Numbered from the stretch's first letter, positions 36,207-45,668 are shown. The stretch: DNA of 64,000 nt from Rhodopseudomonas julia (GCF_030813515.1 NZ_JAUSUK010000001.1:1-64000), one strand, 5' to 3'. A program made the numbers and translations. Notes: generated by a model not told the origin, from the letters alone.

Positions 36207-37154
36207 CTACTCCTTGATGAAGTCGTCGACGTTCGATTGATCGACGAGATCGGCCTGCATGTAGAGATAAGGGCCGGAGGTGATCGTCTCTTTCGCTGCG
36301 CCGTCGACGGCGATCTTCTGCATGGCATCGACGGCAGCCTCACCCATCGCCTCGAACGGGATCGCAACGGTCGCCATCAGCATGGAATCCGGCGACTTGA
36401 TGCGCCGGAACGTTTCCGGCCCGCCATCGGTAGAGACAAGAACCACGTCCCCCTTCTGCATGCCCTGCTGCTTAAGGAGATCGTCGATGATGAAGGCCTG
36501 ACCATCGAAGGAAGCCCAGATGCCATCGAAATTGCCGGCATTCTGCATGATGAGAGCGTTCATGCCGTTCCGCACATCCTCCTGCCAGCTCTTGGTGCGA
36601 GCCATGGAATGGCTGCCTACTTCTTTCACCGCCTGGTTTTCGCTCAAGACGACGTCGAGCACCTTGCCGCGAATGCGCGTGCCGACATTGGATTCGAAGC
36701 GGTCCGTCAGGATCGAGCCCTCATAGCCGAGCTGCCCCAGAAGATAGAGAGCCGATTCAGAACCGACGGCGTACTCATTGACCTGGATATCGAAAAGCGC
36801 GTTCGGGCTGGCCCCGCTCATGACTGTGATCAACGGGATGCCTGCGTCCTTCACCTCTTGCATCTGCGCATCGAACTCGACGGGCTTCGACATGGCGAGC
36901 ACGATGCCGTCGACGCCGCTTTGGACGAGGTTCTCGATCTGCTCGGCGTGTGTCTGCAGCGTGCCGTTGGAATTCAACACGACGACGTCCCAGCCCTTTT
37001 TCCTGGCAGCGGCTTCGACGGCATTGGCAACGCGCGCATGGGTCTCCGATGACATCTGAAAGGCGACGACGCCGAGCTCGAAGGCCTGCGCGGACACCGC
37101 GCGCGTCACCGCGAAGGCGACGACGGCAAGCGAAAGCAGCAATCTGAGTTTCAT
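36207..37154 (-). CDS. Sugar ABC transporter periplasmic binding protein (RbsB-like)
   Basis: About 315 residues, periplasmic-binding protein type 1/LacI fold. Signal peptide (MKLRLLLSLAVVAFAVTRAVSAQA), then FELGVVAFQMSSETHARVANAVEAAARKKGW and QIENLVQSGVDGIVLAMSKP, the typical ribose-group blocks. ATG 37154 has AGAGGG 6 nt upstream; an ATG two codons earlier has no room for a ribosome-binding site. Ligand is a pentose, hexose or polyol, not determinable here. Confidence 0.88.
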   Translation of the reverse strand: MKLRLLLSLAVVAFAVTRAVSAQAFELGVVAFQMSSETHARVANAVEAAARKKGWDVVVLNSNGTLQTHAEQIENLVQSGVDGIVLAMSKPVEFDAQMQEVKDAGIPLITVMSGASPNALFDIQVNEYAVGSESALYLLGQLGYEGSILTDRFESNVGTRIRGKVLDVVLSENQAVKEVGSHSMARTKSWQEDVRNGMNALIMQNAGNFDGIWASFDGQAFIIDDLLKQQGMQKGDVVLVSTDGGPETFRRIKSPDSMLMATVAIPFEAMGEAAVDAMQKIAVDGAAKETITSGPYLYMQADLVDQSNVDDFIKE

Positions 37155-37200
37155 GTTCATCCCTCTTGTCGTTGGCAGAGCGCGGCTTTTTCGGCGCGCT

Positions 37201-38142
37201 TCATACGGAAAATGCGGCCTTCTTCAGAACGCTGGCGGAGACGCTCACCGAGGCGATGACGATGACGCCGAGCATGATATCTTGGAGGTAATAGGGCGCG
37301 CCGAGAAGCACGAGGCCGTTGGCAAGCACCGAAATGATCAGGGCGCCAACGAAGGTGCCGGCGATGTTCGGGCGTCCCGGCTCGAACATAGTCATGCCGA
37401 GAAGCACAGCAGCGATGCCGTTCAAGAGATAATCGCCCGCCATCTGCGGCGAGGCGGAGCTCAGATTGGCAACGAGAAGAACGGCCGCGATGCCCGCCGC
37501 AAAGCCCGAAAGCGTGAGGCCGATCAGCTTCATGCGCCGGGTCGCGATGCCCGCGCGATGGGCCGCCTCCTGCGCCTCTCCGGTCGCCAGCATATGCGTG
37601 CCGAGCCGCGTCTTTCGCGTCACGAACCAGGCACTGAAAACGACCGCCACCATGACGATGACGAGGACCGGGATACCGAAGAGTTCGCCGCGTGCCAGGG
37701 CGAGGAACATGGGATCCCAGCGTCCGACGAAAGCCACGCCGCCGGTCATCATGAACGTCAGCCCATTGGCGATCGCGGCCGTGCCGAGCGTGGCAATGAG
37801 CGAGGGCACCTTCACACCGGTCACGAGGAGCCCGTTCACCAGTCCGCCCAGGGTGGCGACGCCGAGGCCCGCGACGACGGCAAGCCCCCAAAACGTGCCC
37901 CCCGCGATGAGACCGCCCGTGACGACAGCGGCCAGGCTCGCGAGATTGGCGAAAGAGAGATCGAGCTCGGAGGTCAAAAGCGCGAACGTGAAGCCGGTGG
38001 CGAGGATCGCCAGAAAGCTCGTCTGCTTCAGAACATTCAGCAGATTGGCGGTGGAGGCGAAGTTGCGCGCGAAGACGAGCAGGAAGACGAAGACAAGGAG
38101 CCCCGCGAGCGCCGTCCCGTATTTGGCGATGAAATCTCTCAC
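37201..38142 (-). CDS. Sugar ABC transporter permease (RbsC-like)
   Basis: 313 residues with about ten hydrophobic helices. LLTSELDLSFANLASLAAVVTGG corresponds to the conserved GGIDLSVGS region of RbsC, and GLSGFAAGIAAVLLVA-like motif and GTFVGALIISVLANGLVLLG match the second conserved block. It overlaps the SDR gene by 4 nt and is followed 46 nt later by the SBP gene. Confidence 0.88.
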   Translation of the reverse strand: MRDFIAKYGTALAGLLVFVFLLVFARNFASTANLLNVLKQTSFLAILATGFTFALLTSELDLSFANLASLAAVVTGGLIAGGTFWGLAVVAGLGVATLGGLVNGLLVTGVKVPSLIATLGTAAIANGLTFMMTGGVAFVGRWDPMFLALARGELFGIPVLVIVMVAVVFSAWFVTRKTRLGTHMLATGEAQEAAHRAGIATRRMKLIGLTLSGFAAGIAAVLLVANLSSASPQMAGDYLLNGIAAVLLGMTMFEPGRPNIAGTFVGALIISVLANGLVLLGAPYYLQDIMLGVIVIASVSVSASVLKKAAFSV

Positions 38143-38912
38143 CCGGCCTGGTCCGCGAGCTTGCCGATCGGCGGGATCAATTCCAGCCCGCCGGTGACGG
38201 GAATGACGGCGCCCGTCACAAAGGCGGCCCGCGGCGACATGAGGAAGGCGACGACCTCCGCCACATCTTCAGGCTTGCCGAGACGACGAAGCGGTGTTCG
38301 CGCCGAGGCCGCTCGCTCCAGTTTGCCGAAGGCATCGCCCGGGAAAGCTCCACGCACCATCTCGGTGGCGATGATACCCGGCGCCACCGCATTGGCACGC
38401 ACACCATCGGGCCCCAAGGCCTGGGCGATGTTGAAGGTCATCGTGTTGACGCCTCCCTTGGCCGCGCCATAGGCCGGGTTGGCGCCACCCGAAAGCCAGG
38501 CGATCGAGGAGACGAAGACCATCGCGCCGCCATTTCCGGCAGCACGCATGGCGCGCCCCACTGCCCGGCCGACACGATGGGCGCTCGAGAGATTGACGTC
38601 GATCACCCGCTCCCAGCCCTCATCGTCCTGGTCCGGAAAAGCCGCGACGTGCGATGTGCCAGCGCAATGGACGAGGCCGTCGATGCGGCCGAAGCGGGCG
38701 AGACAGGCTTCGACCAGAGCCTCTGGCGCCGAACGGTCGAGGAGATCGGCGGACGCGTAGCCGTCGTCTTTTCCCAACAGATCGGCAAGCCTTGCGCCAT
38801 CATCGAGATCGGTCGCGAAGATCCGCCATCCGTCGCGTTGCATGGCAGACAAGGTCGCACGGCCGATGCCGCCACTCGCCCCGGTGATGAGAACGATCGG
38901 TTTTCCGCTCAT
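38139..38912 (-). CDS. Short-chain dehydrogenase/reductase (sugar/polyol dehydrogenase candidate)
   Basis: Classical SDR of about 257 residues. Cofactor motif TGASGGIGRA at residue about 10, the NNAG-equivalent as HCAGTSH, active-site Ser in VFVSSIAWLSGG, YGAAKGG with the catalytic Tyr-x3-Lys, and GVRANAVAPGIIATEM. ATG 38912 has GGGGAG 8 nt upstream. Within the sugar operon it most probably oxidises or reduces the imported sugar alcohol before phosphorylation by the FGGY kinase. Confidence 0.87.
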   Translation of the reverse strand: MSGKPIVLITGASGGIGRATLSAMQRDGWRIFATDLDDGARLADLLGKDDGYASADLLDRSAPEALVEACLARFGRIDGLVHCAGTSHVAAFPDQDDEGWERVIDVNLSSAHRVGRAVGRAMRAAGNGGAMVFVSSIAWLSGGANPAYGAAKGGVNTMTFNIAQALGPDGVRANAVAPGIIATEMVRGAFPGDAFGKLERAASARTPLRRLGKPEDVAEVVAFLMSPRAAFVTGAVIPVTGGLELIPPIGKLADQAG

Positions 38913-39093
38913 CCAGTCGCTCCCCGCAGCTCTCGCAGCGGCATGCCGTGCCTCATCCCTCGCCTCATCTGCATCCACGAGTCATTTCAGTACATTATGC
39001 TTGAGTGTTCGCGTGGCGCAGAATGCGGCGTAAGGTCAAGGGTCGGATCGGCTCTTTGCCCCTAAAGCCGCATGTCGCTCCCGGACAGCGCAT

Positions 39094-40578
39094 TCACTCC
39101 GGCCTCCGGCGAAGCTTCCCAAGAGACCGGGCAGCATGTGCCACCGGCTCGTGCATCTCGGTGAAAAGGGCATAGAGCATATCGTAATGCGTGTGCCGCA
39201 CCGCGTTCGGCAGGTAGAAGGTGAAGTCGGCATCGGGTGCGCCCGAGCCAATGTTCTCGGCAGAGCCAAGGGCGACACAGCAAAGGGCAAAGCAACCGGC
39301 AAGCCCCATCTCGACGTGGCGGGAGACGAGCACGGGACGGCCGAGAATGTCAGCGCGGATCTGGTTCCAGAGCGGGCTTTTCGTGCCGCCTCCGGCCATA
39401 CGAACGGCTTCCGCGGCAAGGCCTGTCGCAGTCTCCGCCCGCTCCAGAACCGTGCGATTGAGAAAGCCGACGCCTTGCATGACGGCGCGCACGAGATCGC
39501 CCCGGCCGTGGCCGGACGTGATACCGAGAAAGGAGGCCGCCAGATCGCCGTCCCAGAACGGTGTGCGCTCTCCATGCAGATACGGGTGAAAGAGCAGCGG
39601 GCGCGGGTTTTCAGGCTCGGCCAGAAGGGTCGCCAGCCGTTCATGGAACGGGCGAGGCGTCGGATCGAGCCAATCGACGATCCAGGCAAGAAGGTTGGCG
39701 CCGTTCTGGCCCGGCCCGCCAAGATGCCAGAGCTCCTCCCCCCAGGGGATGGTGATCAGCCCTTCGGTCTCCCCCCGCCGATGCGACAGCAGGCCGAAGA
39801 CCTCAGACGAGCCGGAAATACAATAGGCACTCCCACTCTTAAGCCCCCCGAGGCCAGCGACCGCCGTCCAGCTGTCGTTGGAACCGCACAGGACCTTGGC
39901 GCCGGCAAGGGCGCTCAGCGCCCCCGGCAGACCTTCGCGCACATGACCGACAATATCCTCTGGCCGCCCGAGCGGGGGCAGAAGAGCGCGTTCAACGCCG
40001 AGGCGCGCGGCGAGGGAGGCATCGCCGCCGGCAAGAGATTGCGCCAGCCAATGCTGCGACACGCGGTCGGAACGGGCGATGCCGGTCAGTTGCAGATTGA
40101 GGTAATCCTTGGGCTCCAGAACAAGCCGCGTTTTTTCCCAATTCGCTGCCTCGTTCTCCTTCAACCAAAGGAGACGCGCTATCGGATGGAAGGCGTTGAG
40201 GCTTGCGAGCGCCCCGCTGGCGCTACGAGCCTCATCCATCCGCGCCGTCGCCAGGACGCTTTCGGCCCGCGAATCGCGAAAGCCGAGTGCCGGGCGCACA
40301 CTCGTTCCCTCCTTATCGAGAAAGACCTGCGTGCGTGTGAAACCGCACAGCGCCACCGCCGCAATGCCGCCGAGACCACCCTCGCTCTCACTTGAGATGT
40401 GTTCGCAGGCGCTCTTCAGGGCGTCCCACCAGAGCGCCGGCTCCTGCTCGGAATGTCCGGGCGCCTGCTCCTCGAAGCCTGTTGGGACATTGGCACTCGC
40501 CAGGACCGCCCCGTTCGCATCGAAGATGCAGGCCTTGAGAGCGGAACCGCCGAGATCGATCGCCAGGACACGCGTCAT
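39094..40578 (-). CDS. FGGY-family carbohydrate kinase (xylulokinase-like)
   Basis: 494 residues. MTRVLAIDLGGSALKACIFD is the N-terminal phosphate-1 motif of the FGGY/actin-like fold, YCISGSSEVFGL and FHPYLHGERTPFWDGDLAASFLG match the conserved middle block of xylulokinases, and VRMAGGGTKSPLWNQIRADILG is the FGGY signature 2 region. Phosphorylates the sugar provided by the downstream transporter and SDR. First gene of the operon; GGAG precedes ATG 40578. Substrate unresolved: xylulose, ribulose or another ketose are possible. Confidence 0.87.
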   Translation of the reverse strand: MTRVLAIDLGGSALKACIFDANGAVLASANVPTGFEEQAPGHSEQEPALWWDALKSACEHISSESEGGLGGIAAVALCGFTRTQVFLDKEGTSVRPALGFRDSRAESVLATARMDEARSASGALASLNAFHPIARLLWLKENEAANWEKTRLVLEPKDYLNLQLTGIARSDRVSQHWLAQSLAGGDASLAARLGVERALLPPLGRPEDIVGHVREGLPGALSALAGAKVLCGSNDSWTAVAGLGGLKSGSAYCISGSSEVFGLLSHRRGETEGLITIPWGEELWHLGGPGQNGANLLAWIVDWLDPTPRPFHERLATLLAEPENPRPLLFHPYLHGERTPFWDGDLAASFLGITSGHGRGDLVRAVMQGVGFLNRTVLERAETATGLAAEAVRMAGGGTKSPLWNQIRADILGRPVLVSRHVEMGLAGCFALCCVALGSAENIGSGAPDADFTFYLPNAVRHTHYDMLYALFTEMHEPVAHAARSLGKLRRRPE

Positions 40579-41017
40579 GGGAGACGACTCCGGAGTGTTT
40601 TTTGCCGCCATGGTCGAGGCGCGCATGACGCGGCTTTCTGCCTGTACGACACCCGCGAACTTCCTGCATGGCGCAGGAAAGTTGCCTTGTCTGCGGAAGC
40701 AGAGGTCAAGCGTGATACCTTGTGCGAGAGGGTCACAGCAGATTGAAGAGCGCGCGCAGAAACAAAGAAAACCCTGCAGGACCTATAACTTAGCTCCACA
40801 GCCTCCTCATGCGACTCATCTGAGTCCATTCTTAAGCCTCTGACTTACCAGCTGTTAATTTGCGGGAGAAGCCATGCTGTGGCTTTCTCCTGGGAAGCTG
40901 ATCGCTCGTCATCGCCCGTCGGAGGCTGCCAATCCTCCGCGCAGGGGCGAACAAGCGGCCGGGGCGGTTTGCGGGCCAGGCTCGCGGATCCAGGCGATCA
41001 TCAAGAAGGAAATTTCC
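40579..41017. other. Intergenic region between kinase and DoxX genes
   Basis: 439 bases with divergent flanking genes. No convincing open frame with a ribosome-binding site and no RNA gene were seen. It should contain the promoter of the sugar operon (minus) and of the DoxX gene (plus). No cognate regulator gene is next to it. Confidence 0.4.
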
Positions 41018-41434
41018 ATGACCACCAAGGATCTTGAGATAATTTGGGCGCCGCGCGTGCTCAGCATCGTGCGCATCGTCGCCGCACTCCTGTTCATGGA
41101 GCACGGCACGCAGAAGCTCTTGGGCTTCCCACCGGCCGATCATGTGACGGCGGCCTTCAGCCTCGGCTGGTACGCCGGCGTTCTCGAAATGTGCGGGGGC
41201 GCTCTCCTCGTCATCGGTCTGTTCACCCGGCCGGTCGCCTTCGTTCTCTCCGGCCTCATGGCCTTCGCCTATTTCCTCGCGCATTTTCCGCGCGCCTTCT
41301 ATCCCGTGCTGAATGGCGGCGATGCGGCGATCCTTTTCTGTTTCTTGTTCTTCTATCTCGTCTTCGCCGGTCCCGGCCCGTGGAGCGTCGATGCCTGGCG
41401 CTCGAACAAGGCATTTTTGCCGCCGCGCGATTGA
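41018..41434 (+). CDS. DoxX family membrane protein
   Basis: 138 residues with four hydrophobic helices. LRIVAALLFMEHGTQKLLGF-like start, GVLEMCGGALLVIGLFTRPVAFVLSGLMAFAYFLAHFP and a C-terminal polar end, all typical of DoxX/SURF4-like proteins. ATG 41018 has AAGGA 8 nt upstream; the frame is open further up without support. A hairpin follows directly. DoxX proteins take part in thiol/redox stress complexes in some bacteria; the role here is unknown. Confidence 0.88.
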   Translation: MTTKDLEIIWAPRVLSIVRIVAALLFMEHGTQKLLGFPPADHVTAAFSLGWYAGVLEMCGGALLVIGLFTRPVAFVLSGLMAFAYFLAHFPRAFYPVLNGGDAAILFCFLFFYLVFAGPGPWSVDAWRSNKAFLPPRD

Positions 41435-41442
41435 TCTCTACC

Positions 41443-41468
41443 GGAAGGGCGGGACGCTCCGCCCTTCC
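41443..41468 (+). terminator. Hairpin terminator after the DoxX gene
   Basis: GGAAGGGCGG (41443-41452) and CCGCCCTTCC (41459-41468) form a perfect 10-bp stem with a 6-nt loop, followed by CTCTTC. It separates the DoxX gene from the DUF4405 gene. Confidence 0.55.
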
Positions 41469-41500
41469 CTCTTCGCCGTCTGCGGCCAAGGAAAGCAAAT

Positions 41501-42013
41501 ATGGCCTCGCTCGTCAGGGACCCGACCGATACGATCGTGAAGCCGGCGGTGATCGCGCTCCTGGTCGTCTCGGGCGTGACCGGGATCATGATGCTCACGC
41601 ACCGCTACAGCGATCTTGTCCGCTTTGCGCATGAATGGCTGAGCGTCGTCTTCATCATTGCCGCACTCTGGCTGCTTGTCCGCAACTGGAGAGCCTTTGT
41701 CCGCTCCGTCAAACGGCGCTCCGGTCGTGGCGCCTTCGGCGTTGCCCTTGTGGCATCGGTGGCGCTGACCGGAATGACGGGAAACGCTCAACATGTGAGC
41801 CCGGCAACCGTGCTTCAGGCGTTGTCGAGCGCGCCCTTGGAGAAAGCTGCCCCGGCCTTCGGACTGGAACCGGAGATCGCACTGGCGATGCTGCGCCAGG
41901 CCGGGATCAAAGCGTCACTTGGCGACACGCTCAGTACGATCGGCGCGCGCAACGGCACCAACGGCGCCGAGATCGCCTCACGCCTTGCCGAGCAGGCGCA
42001 GGCGAGCGAGTAA
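41501..42013 (+). CDS. DUF4405-like small membrane protein with C-terminal extension
   Basis: 170 residues. Two or three helices in the first 60 residues with His residues MLTHRYSDLVRFAHEWLSVVFIIAALWLLVRNWRAF, the pattern of DUF4405 proteins. A third helix lies near 80-95, and a polar C-terminal domain (residues about 98-170, AQHVSPATVLQALSSAPLEKAAP) has an imperfect internal repeat of LSSAPLEKAAPAFG and HAS-like segments. The His residues facing the membrane could bind haem, but no clear cytochrome motif is present. Function unknown. Confidence 0.75.
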   Translation: MASLVRDPTDTIVKPAVIALLVVSGVTGIMMLTHRYSDLVRFAHEWLSVVFIIAALWLLVRNWRAFVRSVKRRSGRGAFGVALVASVALTGMTGNAQHVSPATVLQALSSAPLEKAAPAFGLEPEIALAMLRQAGIKASLGDTLSTIGARNGTNGAEIASRLAEQAQASE

Positions 42014-42102
42014 CGCCGGCAAATCCACGCTTCAGAAAGCCGCACCGCCGTGCGCGCGCCGGCCGCCCCATTTGCAGCCTGAGGTTAACTCCTCATGCGC
42101 AG

Positions 42103-42558
42103 GTGGCAAAACATGCCGGGGGATATACGAAGCGAGACCGATCAGCGACCGGGCCCTTGGGGCAGATCGAAACGTCACGAAGGGCGCGGGGAAGCTGCGG
42201 CGACACCCGTCCCCGTCTGCCCTCCGATCTTGCCGAAAAAGAAGCCGAAAAACTGAGGCAGCGCTTCACACGCGTCTCAGAAACCGCCGACAGGTATCGA
42301 AGCACTCGGAAACGTCGGCTCCCCTTCGTCGCACTCGTTATCCTGGCTTTCCTTGCCGGCTTCGCTGCCGTTCTCGCCCAGCCGCATCTGCCGCCCTTGA
42401 TCGTCCTGCACCATTACGCAGCGGCGCCAAACTGCGGTCTCGCCCGTCTCGTCAAGCTCGCACCAGCCAGACGTGGCGAGCCGGGCTACTGGCCGCGCCA
42501 CGACGCCGACAATGATGGGATTGCAGCGAACCCGTGCCTTAGACGAACGTCGATTTGA
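42103..42558 (+). CDS. Small membrane-anchored protein with Excalibur calcium-binding domain
   Basis: About 151 residues if GTG 42103 is the start; the true start is uncertain because no good ribosome-binding site is visible. One transmembrane helix (LPFVALVILAFLAGFAAVLA) is followed by an extracytoplasmic Excalibur domain: APNCGLARLVKLAPARRGEPG then HDADNDGIAANP, the DxDxDG calcium loop. The usual final Cys of the motif (DGIAC) is Asn here. Excalibur domains are typical of cell-surface proteins and extracellular nucleases. Not clearly in an operon with DUF4405 (gap about 90 nt). Confidence 0.6.
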   Translation: MAKHAGGYTKRDRSATGPLGQIETSRRARGSCGDTRPRLPSDLAEKEAEKLRQRFTRVSETADRYRSTRKRRLPFVALVILAFLAGFAAVLAQPHLPPLIVLHHYAAAPNCGLARLVKLAPARRGEPGYWPRHDADNDGIAANPCLRRTSI

Positions 42559-42561
42559 GGT

Positions 42562-43872
42562 TCAGGTCGTGGTCTCATCGGGATGCTTTTTGGCAGCTGC
42601 ACGCCGTGCCCGACGGACCCCGTACCACACGAGACCTGCCACGAACGGCACCGCAAGACCCGTCGCCAGACCAACATTGATCGGCGTGCCGGCGCTTTCC
42701 GCCGCTTTGAAGATATAGCCGACGAGACCGATGGCGTAATAGCTGATCGCCACCACCGACAGGCCCTCGACCGTCTCCTGCAGCTTGAGCTGCACACGCG
42801 CACGCTCGTCCATGTTCTTCAAAAGGTCTCGGTTCTGCTCTTCGAGCTCCACCTCGACACGCGCCCGCAAAAGGCTGCCAACCCGTGCGGCGCGCTGCGC
42901 CAGCGCCTCCTGGCGCTCCTCGGCCGATTCGCAAGTCGCCATCGCCGGTCCCATGCGCCGGTCCAAAAAGCCGTCGATGGTGAGCACCTCGTCCATCCGC
43001 TCCAGACGCAGATCACGCAGACGCTGTTTGACGAGTTGATAATAGGCACGCGATGCGCCGAAACGATAGCTGGTGCGCGCCGCCACGCTTTCGATCTCGG
43101 CAGAGAGTTGTGACAGGTGCCGAAGGAGATCGGCGTCGCTCGTCTTGTCGGCTCGGTCGGCCATGCGCGCACTGATATCGGCCAGCGCCTCGTCGACCGA
43201 TCGCAGCCGCGGCGTTGCCTCCTGGGCGATCGGCAAAGCGAGAAGCGCGAGCGCGCGATAGGTGTTGAGTTCGACGAGCCGTTGCACGGTGCGCCCGGCA
43301 TGACGCTCCTCGAGCCCCTTGTCCTGGATGAGAATGCGCGTGAAATGGTCGGAATGCAGACGGAAATCGGCCCAGACCAGAGCCTTGCCACCGGCTACGG
43401 AATTGCCGATCAGAGGATTGCCATTGAAATGCCGGAGCGAGATCTCCTCCGTGCTCGGCATCTCCACCTCTTTCGGGATGATCGCCAAATGCACCGCCGA
43501 CAGGACCTCACCCGGCACGTCCGCCAGCCAGTCGCGCGGCAGTTCCTCGATGATCGTGTCTTCGAAGGGGCGGGTGAAATGCGCCCGCCGGAAGAAGGTG
43601 TAGGAGCAGAATTCCGTATGCCGCTCCCATTTCACGGTGAGCCCACCGAACTCGGCCGTGTGGTGCTTCGCGTCGCTTGAGGGCGCTGAGCCGCCGAGAC
43701 GCGCACAAAGGCGCGCCAGATGCTCCCGGTCGGCCTCCAGGCTCTTCTCACCAGACAAGGCTGCAAATTGCGAAATACGCAATGGCGCGCGCATCGGCTC
43801 CGAGGGCCGCGCATGCAACTCACGGATCAGGTATTCCCGTTGCGGATGCTCAGGGAAAGGGTGTGGGTTCAT
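42562..43872 (-). CDS. DUF3422 family membrane protein, coupled to the sulfolipid operon
   Basis: About 436 residues. N-terminal cytoplasmic domain with HPQREYLIRELHARPSEPM, the DUF3422 hallmark, then a long helical region with probable coiled coil (SQLSAEIESVAARTSYRFGASRAYYQLV) and two C-terminal helices (VVAISYYAIGLVGYIFKAA, VGLATGLAVPFVAGLVWYGV). ATG 43872 has GGAG 9 nt upstream and begins 23 nt inside sqdC, so it is translated from the sulfolipid transcript. Family has no proven function; the overlap suggests a link with lipid or envelope biology. Confidence 0.85.
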   Translation of the reverse strand: MNPHPFPEHPQREYLIRELHARPSEPMRAPLRISQFAALSGEKSLEADREHLARLCARLGGSAPSSDAKHHTAEFGGLTVKWERHTEFCSYTFFRRAHFTRPFEDTIIEELPRDWLADVPGEVLSAVHLAIIPKEVEMPSTEEISLRHFNGNPLIGNSVAGGKALVWADFRLHSDHFTRILIQDKGLEERHAGRTVQRLVELNTYRALALLALPIAQEATPRLRSVDEALADISARMADRADKTSDADLLRHLSQLSAEIESVAARTSYRFGASRAYYQLVKQRLRDLRLERMDEVLTIDGFLDRRMGPAMATCESAEERQEALAQRAARVGSLLRARVEVELEEQNRDLLKNMDERARVQLKLQETVEGLSVVAISYYAIGLVGYIFKAAESAGTPINVGLATGLAVPFVAGLVWYGVRRARRAAAKKHPDETTT

Positions 43873-44848
43873 TCGCTTCGGCTCCACAAACGCCGGCAAG
43901 CGCATCGATCGTGCCGGCGAAACGCGCCCGCCCGCCCGGCTGCCAGCCCAGTCTCCTTAAGCGATTACAACGCATGATGGCGACACTTCTTTCGTCGCCC
44001 CTTTCCGGCAGTGATCCTGGCCGCACCAGAACCTTGCGCAAAGCCGCTACGATCTCGCGGTTGCTGAGAAGAAGATCGGAGCAGTTGTAAACCTGTCCGG
44101 CGGCCATTTCCGCGGGAGCTTCGAGGAGGAGAGCGACAGCCTGCCCGACATCCTCGCCGTGGACCTCCGTTGCGACGCGCGGCGCAATTTCGAGAGTCCC
44201 GTCAAGAATCTGGCGCGCGATGCTCATCCACTTCGTCCGTTCCAGAGGTTCCACAAGACCATAAACGCCCGTCACTCTGAGTGAAGCGCCGGCAAAGCCC
44301 ATAGTCGGCGTGGCAGGCGTGACAGAAGGAACGGCGAGCGGCGCGAAAGCCTCTGGCGGGGCAAGGCAAAGCTTGCACAGACCCGCTTCCACGGCAAACT
44401 TCACATGGCCGTAATGCGTATCGGGCTCCGGGACCATCGTCTCATCGAGAGGTCCTTCAAGAGAACCGTAGACGGCACGGCTCGACAAAAAGATCGCACG
44501 CTTCACGCCAGCGGTTTTGGCCGCCGTCAGGAAGCGCAAAGAGGCGTCACGATTGGCGCGGTAAAAGCCTTCAACATCGTCGCCCTCGCCGCCGCGGTAG
44601 CGCCCCGCAACATGCTGAAAGGCGGCATGGACGACGTGATCGACGTCCGCAAGGGCGGTTGCGAAGTCGGCCTGCGGATCGAGCTCGAGGGGCGCCCATT
44701 CGAAGGGAAAGGAGAACCACCCCTCGGGAGGCCGCTGCCGCGAGGCGAGCCGGACCCGAAAACCACGGCCGGCCAGATGGCGCGCGATCAACTGGCCGAC
44801 ATAGCCGGTCCCGCCGGTGACGAGAACGCGTGGCGGCTTTTCGCTCAT
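43850..44848 (-). CDS. sqdC: SqdC-like NAD-dependent reductase/epimerase of sulfolipid synthesis
   Basis: 332 residues, extended SDR fold. PRVLVTGGTGYVGQLIARHLAGRGF is the dinucleotide motif and AIFLSSRAVYGSLEG with a later YGHVKFAVE gives the Tyr-x3-Lys pair. In Rhodobacter sphaeroides and Sinorhizobium meliloti the order is sqdB-sqdD-sqdC, as here, so the assignment rests mainly on context. SqdC is needed for correct sulfoquinovosyl diacylglycerol formation, its exact reaction being uncertain. A plain sugar epimerase is the alternative. Confidence 0.75.
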   Translation of the reverse strand: MSEKPPRVLVTGGTGYVGQLIARHLAGRGFRVRLASRQRPPEGWFSFPFEWAPLELDPQADFATALADVDHVVHAAFQHVAGRYRGGEGDDVEGFYRANRDASLRFLTAAKTAGVKRAIFLSSRAVYGSLEGPLDETMVPEPDTHYGHVKFAVEAGLCKLCLAPPEAFAPLAVPSVTPATPTMGFAGASLRVTGVYGLVEPLERTKWMSIARQILDGTLEIAPRVATEVHGEDVGQAVALLLEAPAEMAAGQVYNCSDLLLSNREIVAALRKVLVRPGSLPERGDERSVAIMRCNRLRRLGWQPGGRARFAGTIDALAGVCGAEANEPTPFP

Positions 44849-44864
44849 GCTCAGGGAAGAACCC

Positions 44865-45668
44865 TTATGTGACAGGCACGATGGGATCGAGGGATTCCGG
44901 CAGGCCGCGCCCTTCCATGACGTTCCACCACAGATCGATCAGAGGCCCGAGCTCAGCGCGTTTGGGGTGATCTTCCTGCCAGGGCTTTTCGTATTGGTAG
45001 TGCAGGATCTTGGTGGCGTCCCAGTTCCACAGCTGCGGCAATCGGAAATAGACGTATTGCAGGACGTTGTAGATGTACGGCAGGCCGTGCCAATCGGCGA
45101 AATAATCCTGCAAAAAGCTCTGATCGGTGCGGGGCCAAAACGCGTCGGGCGCGTCGAGGACGAGCATCATCGTCTCGTAGGTCGCCTTGTCGGGCTCGGT
45201 TACGAAAACGCCGGAATTCAGCCGATGGAAACCGTCGAGCGCATCATAGACATTGGGTGCGGCCGAAAAGCCCGGATACCCGAACAGCTTGTCGCAATTG
45301 CGCAGAAAGAGCGCATCGGCATCGACGAAGACGATGCGCTCATATTCATCGAGCTCCCAGAGCCGCAGCTTGGCGAAATTGAGAAGCGGGTCGTGAAAGC
45401 TCGGCTTTTCACCCCTCGTAAAAGGCGCTTTGCGGTGCTGAGCAGCCCGGCTATGGCGCTCGCGAAAAGCCTCCGACACGTCCGGCGGACGCGTCGGAAC
45501 CACCCTCACCCCTTCCGCCTCCATCTGATCGAGCCCCGGAAGATCTTCCGGGGCCAGGACAAGCAGCGGCGCCTCCGATTCCGTCATGCGGAACGAACGC
45601 GCAAGCGCCGTCGCTCCGATCAAGTAGTCAGGATTGGCGGCAAGGGTAGCATAGGCAACTTTCGCCAT
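44865..45668 (-). CDS. sqdD: GT8-family glycosyltransferase, SqdD-like
   Basis: 267 residues, glycogenin-type GT8 fold. VAYATLAANPDYLIGATALARSF is the N-terminal nucleotide-binding strand, IVFVDADALFLRNCDKLF contains the DxD metal motif, and LNSGVFV and LPYIYNVLQYVYF match later GT8 blocks. In R. sphaeroides SqdD is a GT8-like protein proposed to transfer sulfoquinovose to diacylglycerol. It sits 23 nt behind sqdB and 16 nt ahead of sqdC. Confidence 0.8.
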   Translation of the reverse strand: MAKVAYATLAANPDYLIGATALARSFRMTESEAPLLVLAPEDLPGLDQMEAEGVRVVPTRPPDVSEAFRERHSRAAQHRKAPFTRGEKPSFHDPLLNFAKLRLWELDEYERIVFVDADALFLRNCDKLFGYPGFSAAPNVYDALDGFHRLNSGVFVTEPDKATYETMMLVLDAPDAFWPRTDQSFLQDYFADWHGLPYIYNVLQYVYFRLPQLWNWDATKILHYQYEKPWQEDHPKRAELGPLIDLWWNVMEGRGLPESLDPIVPVT

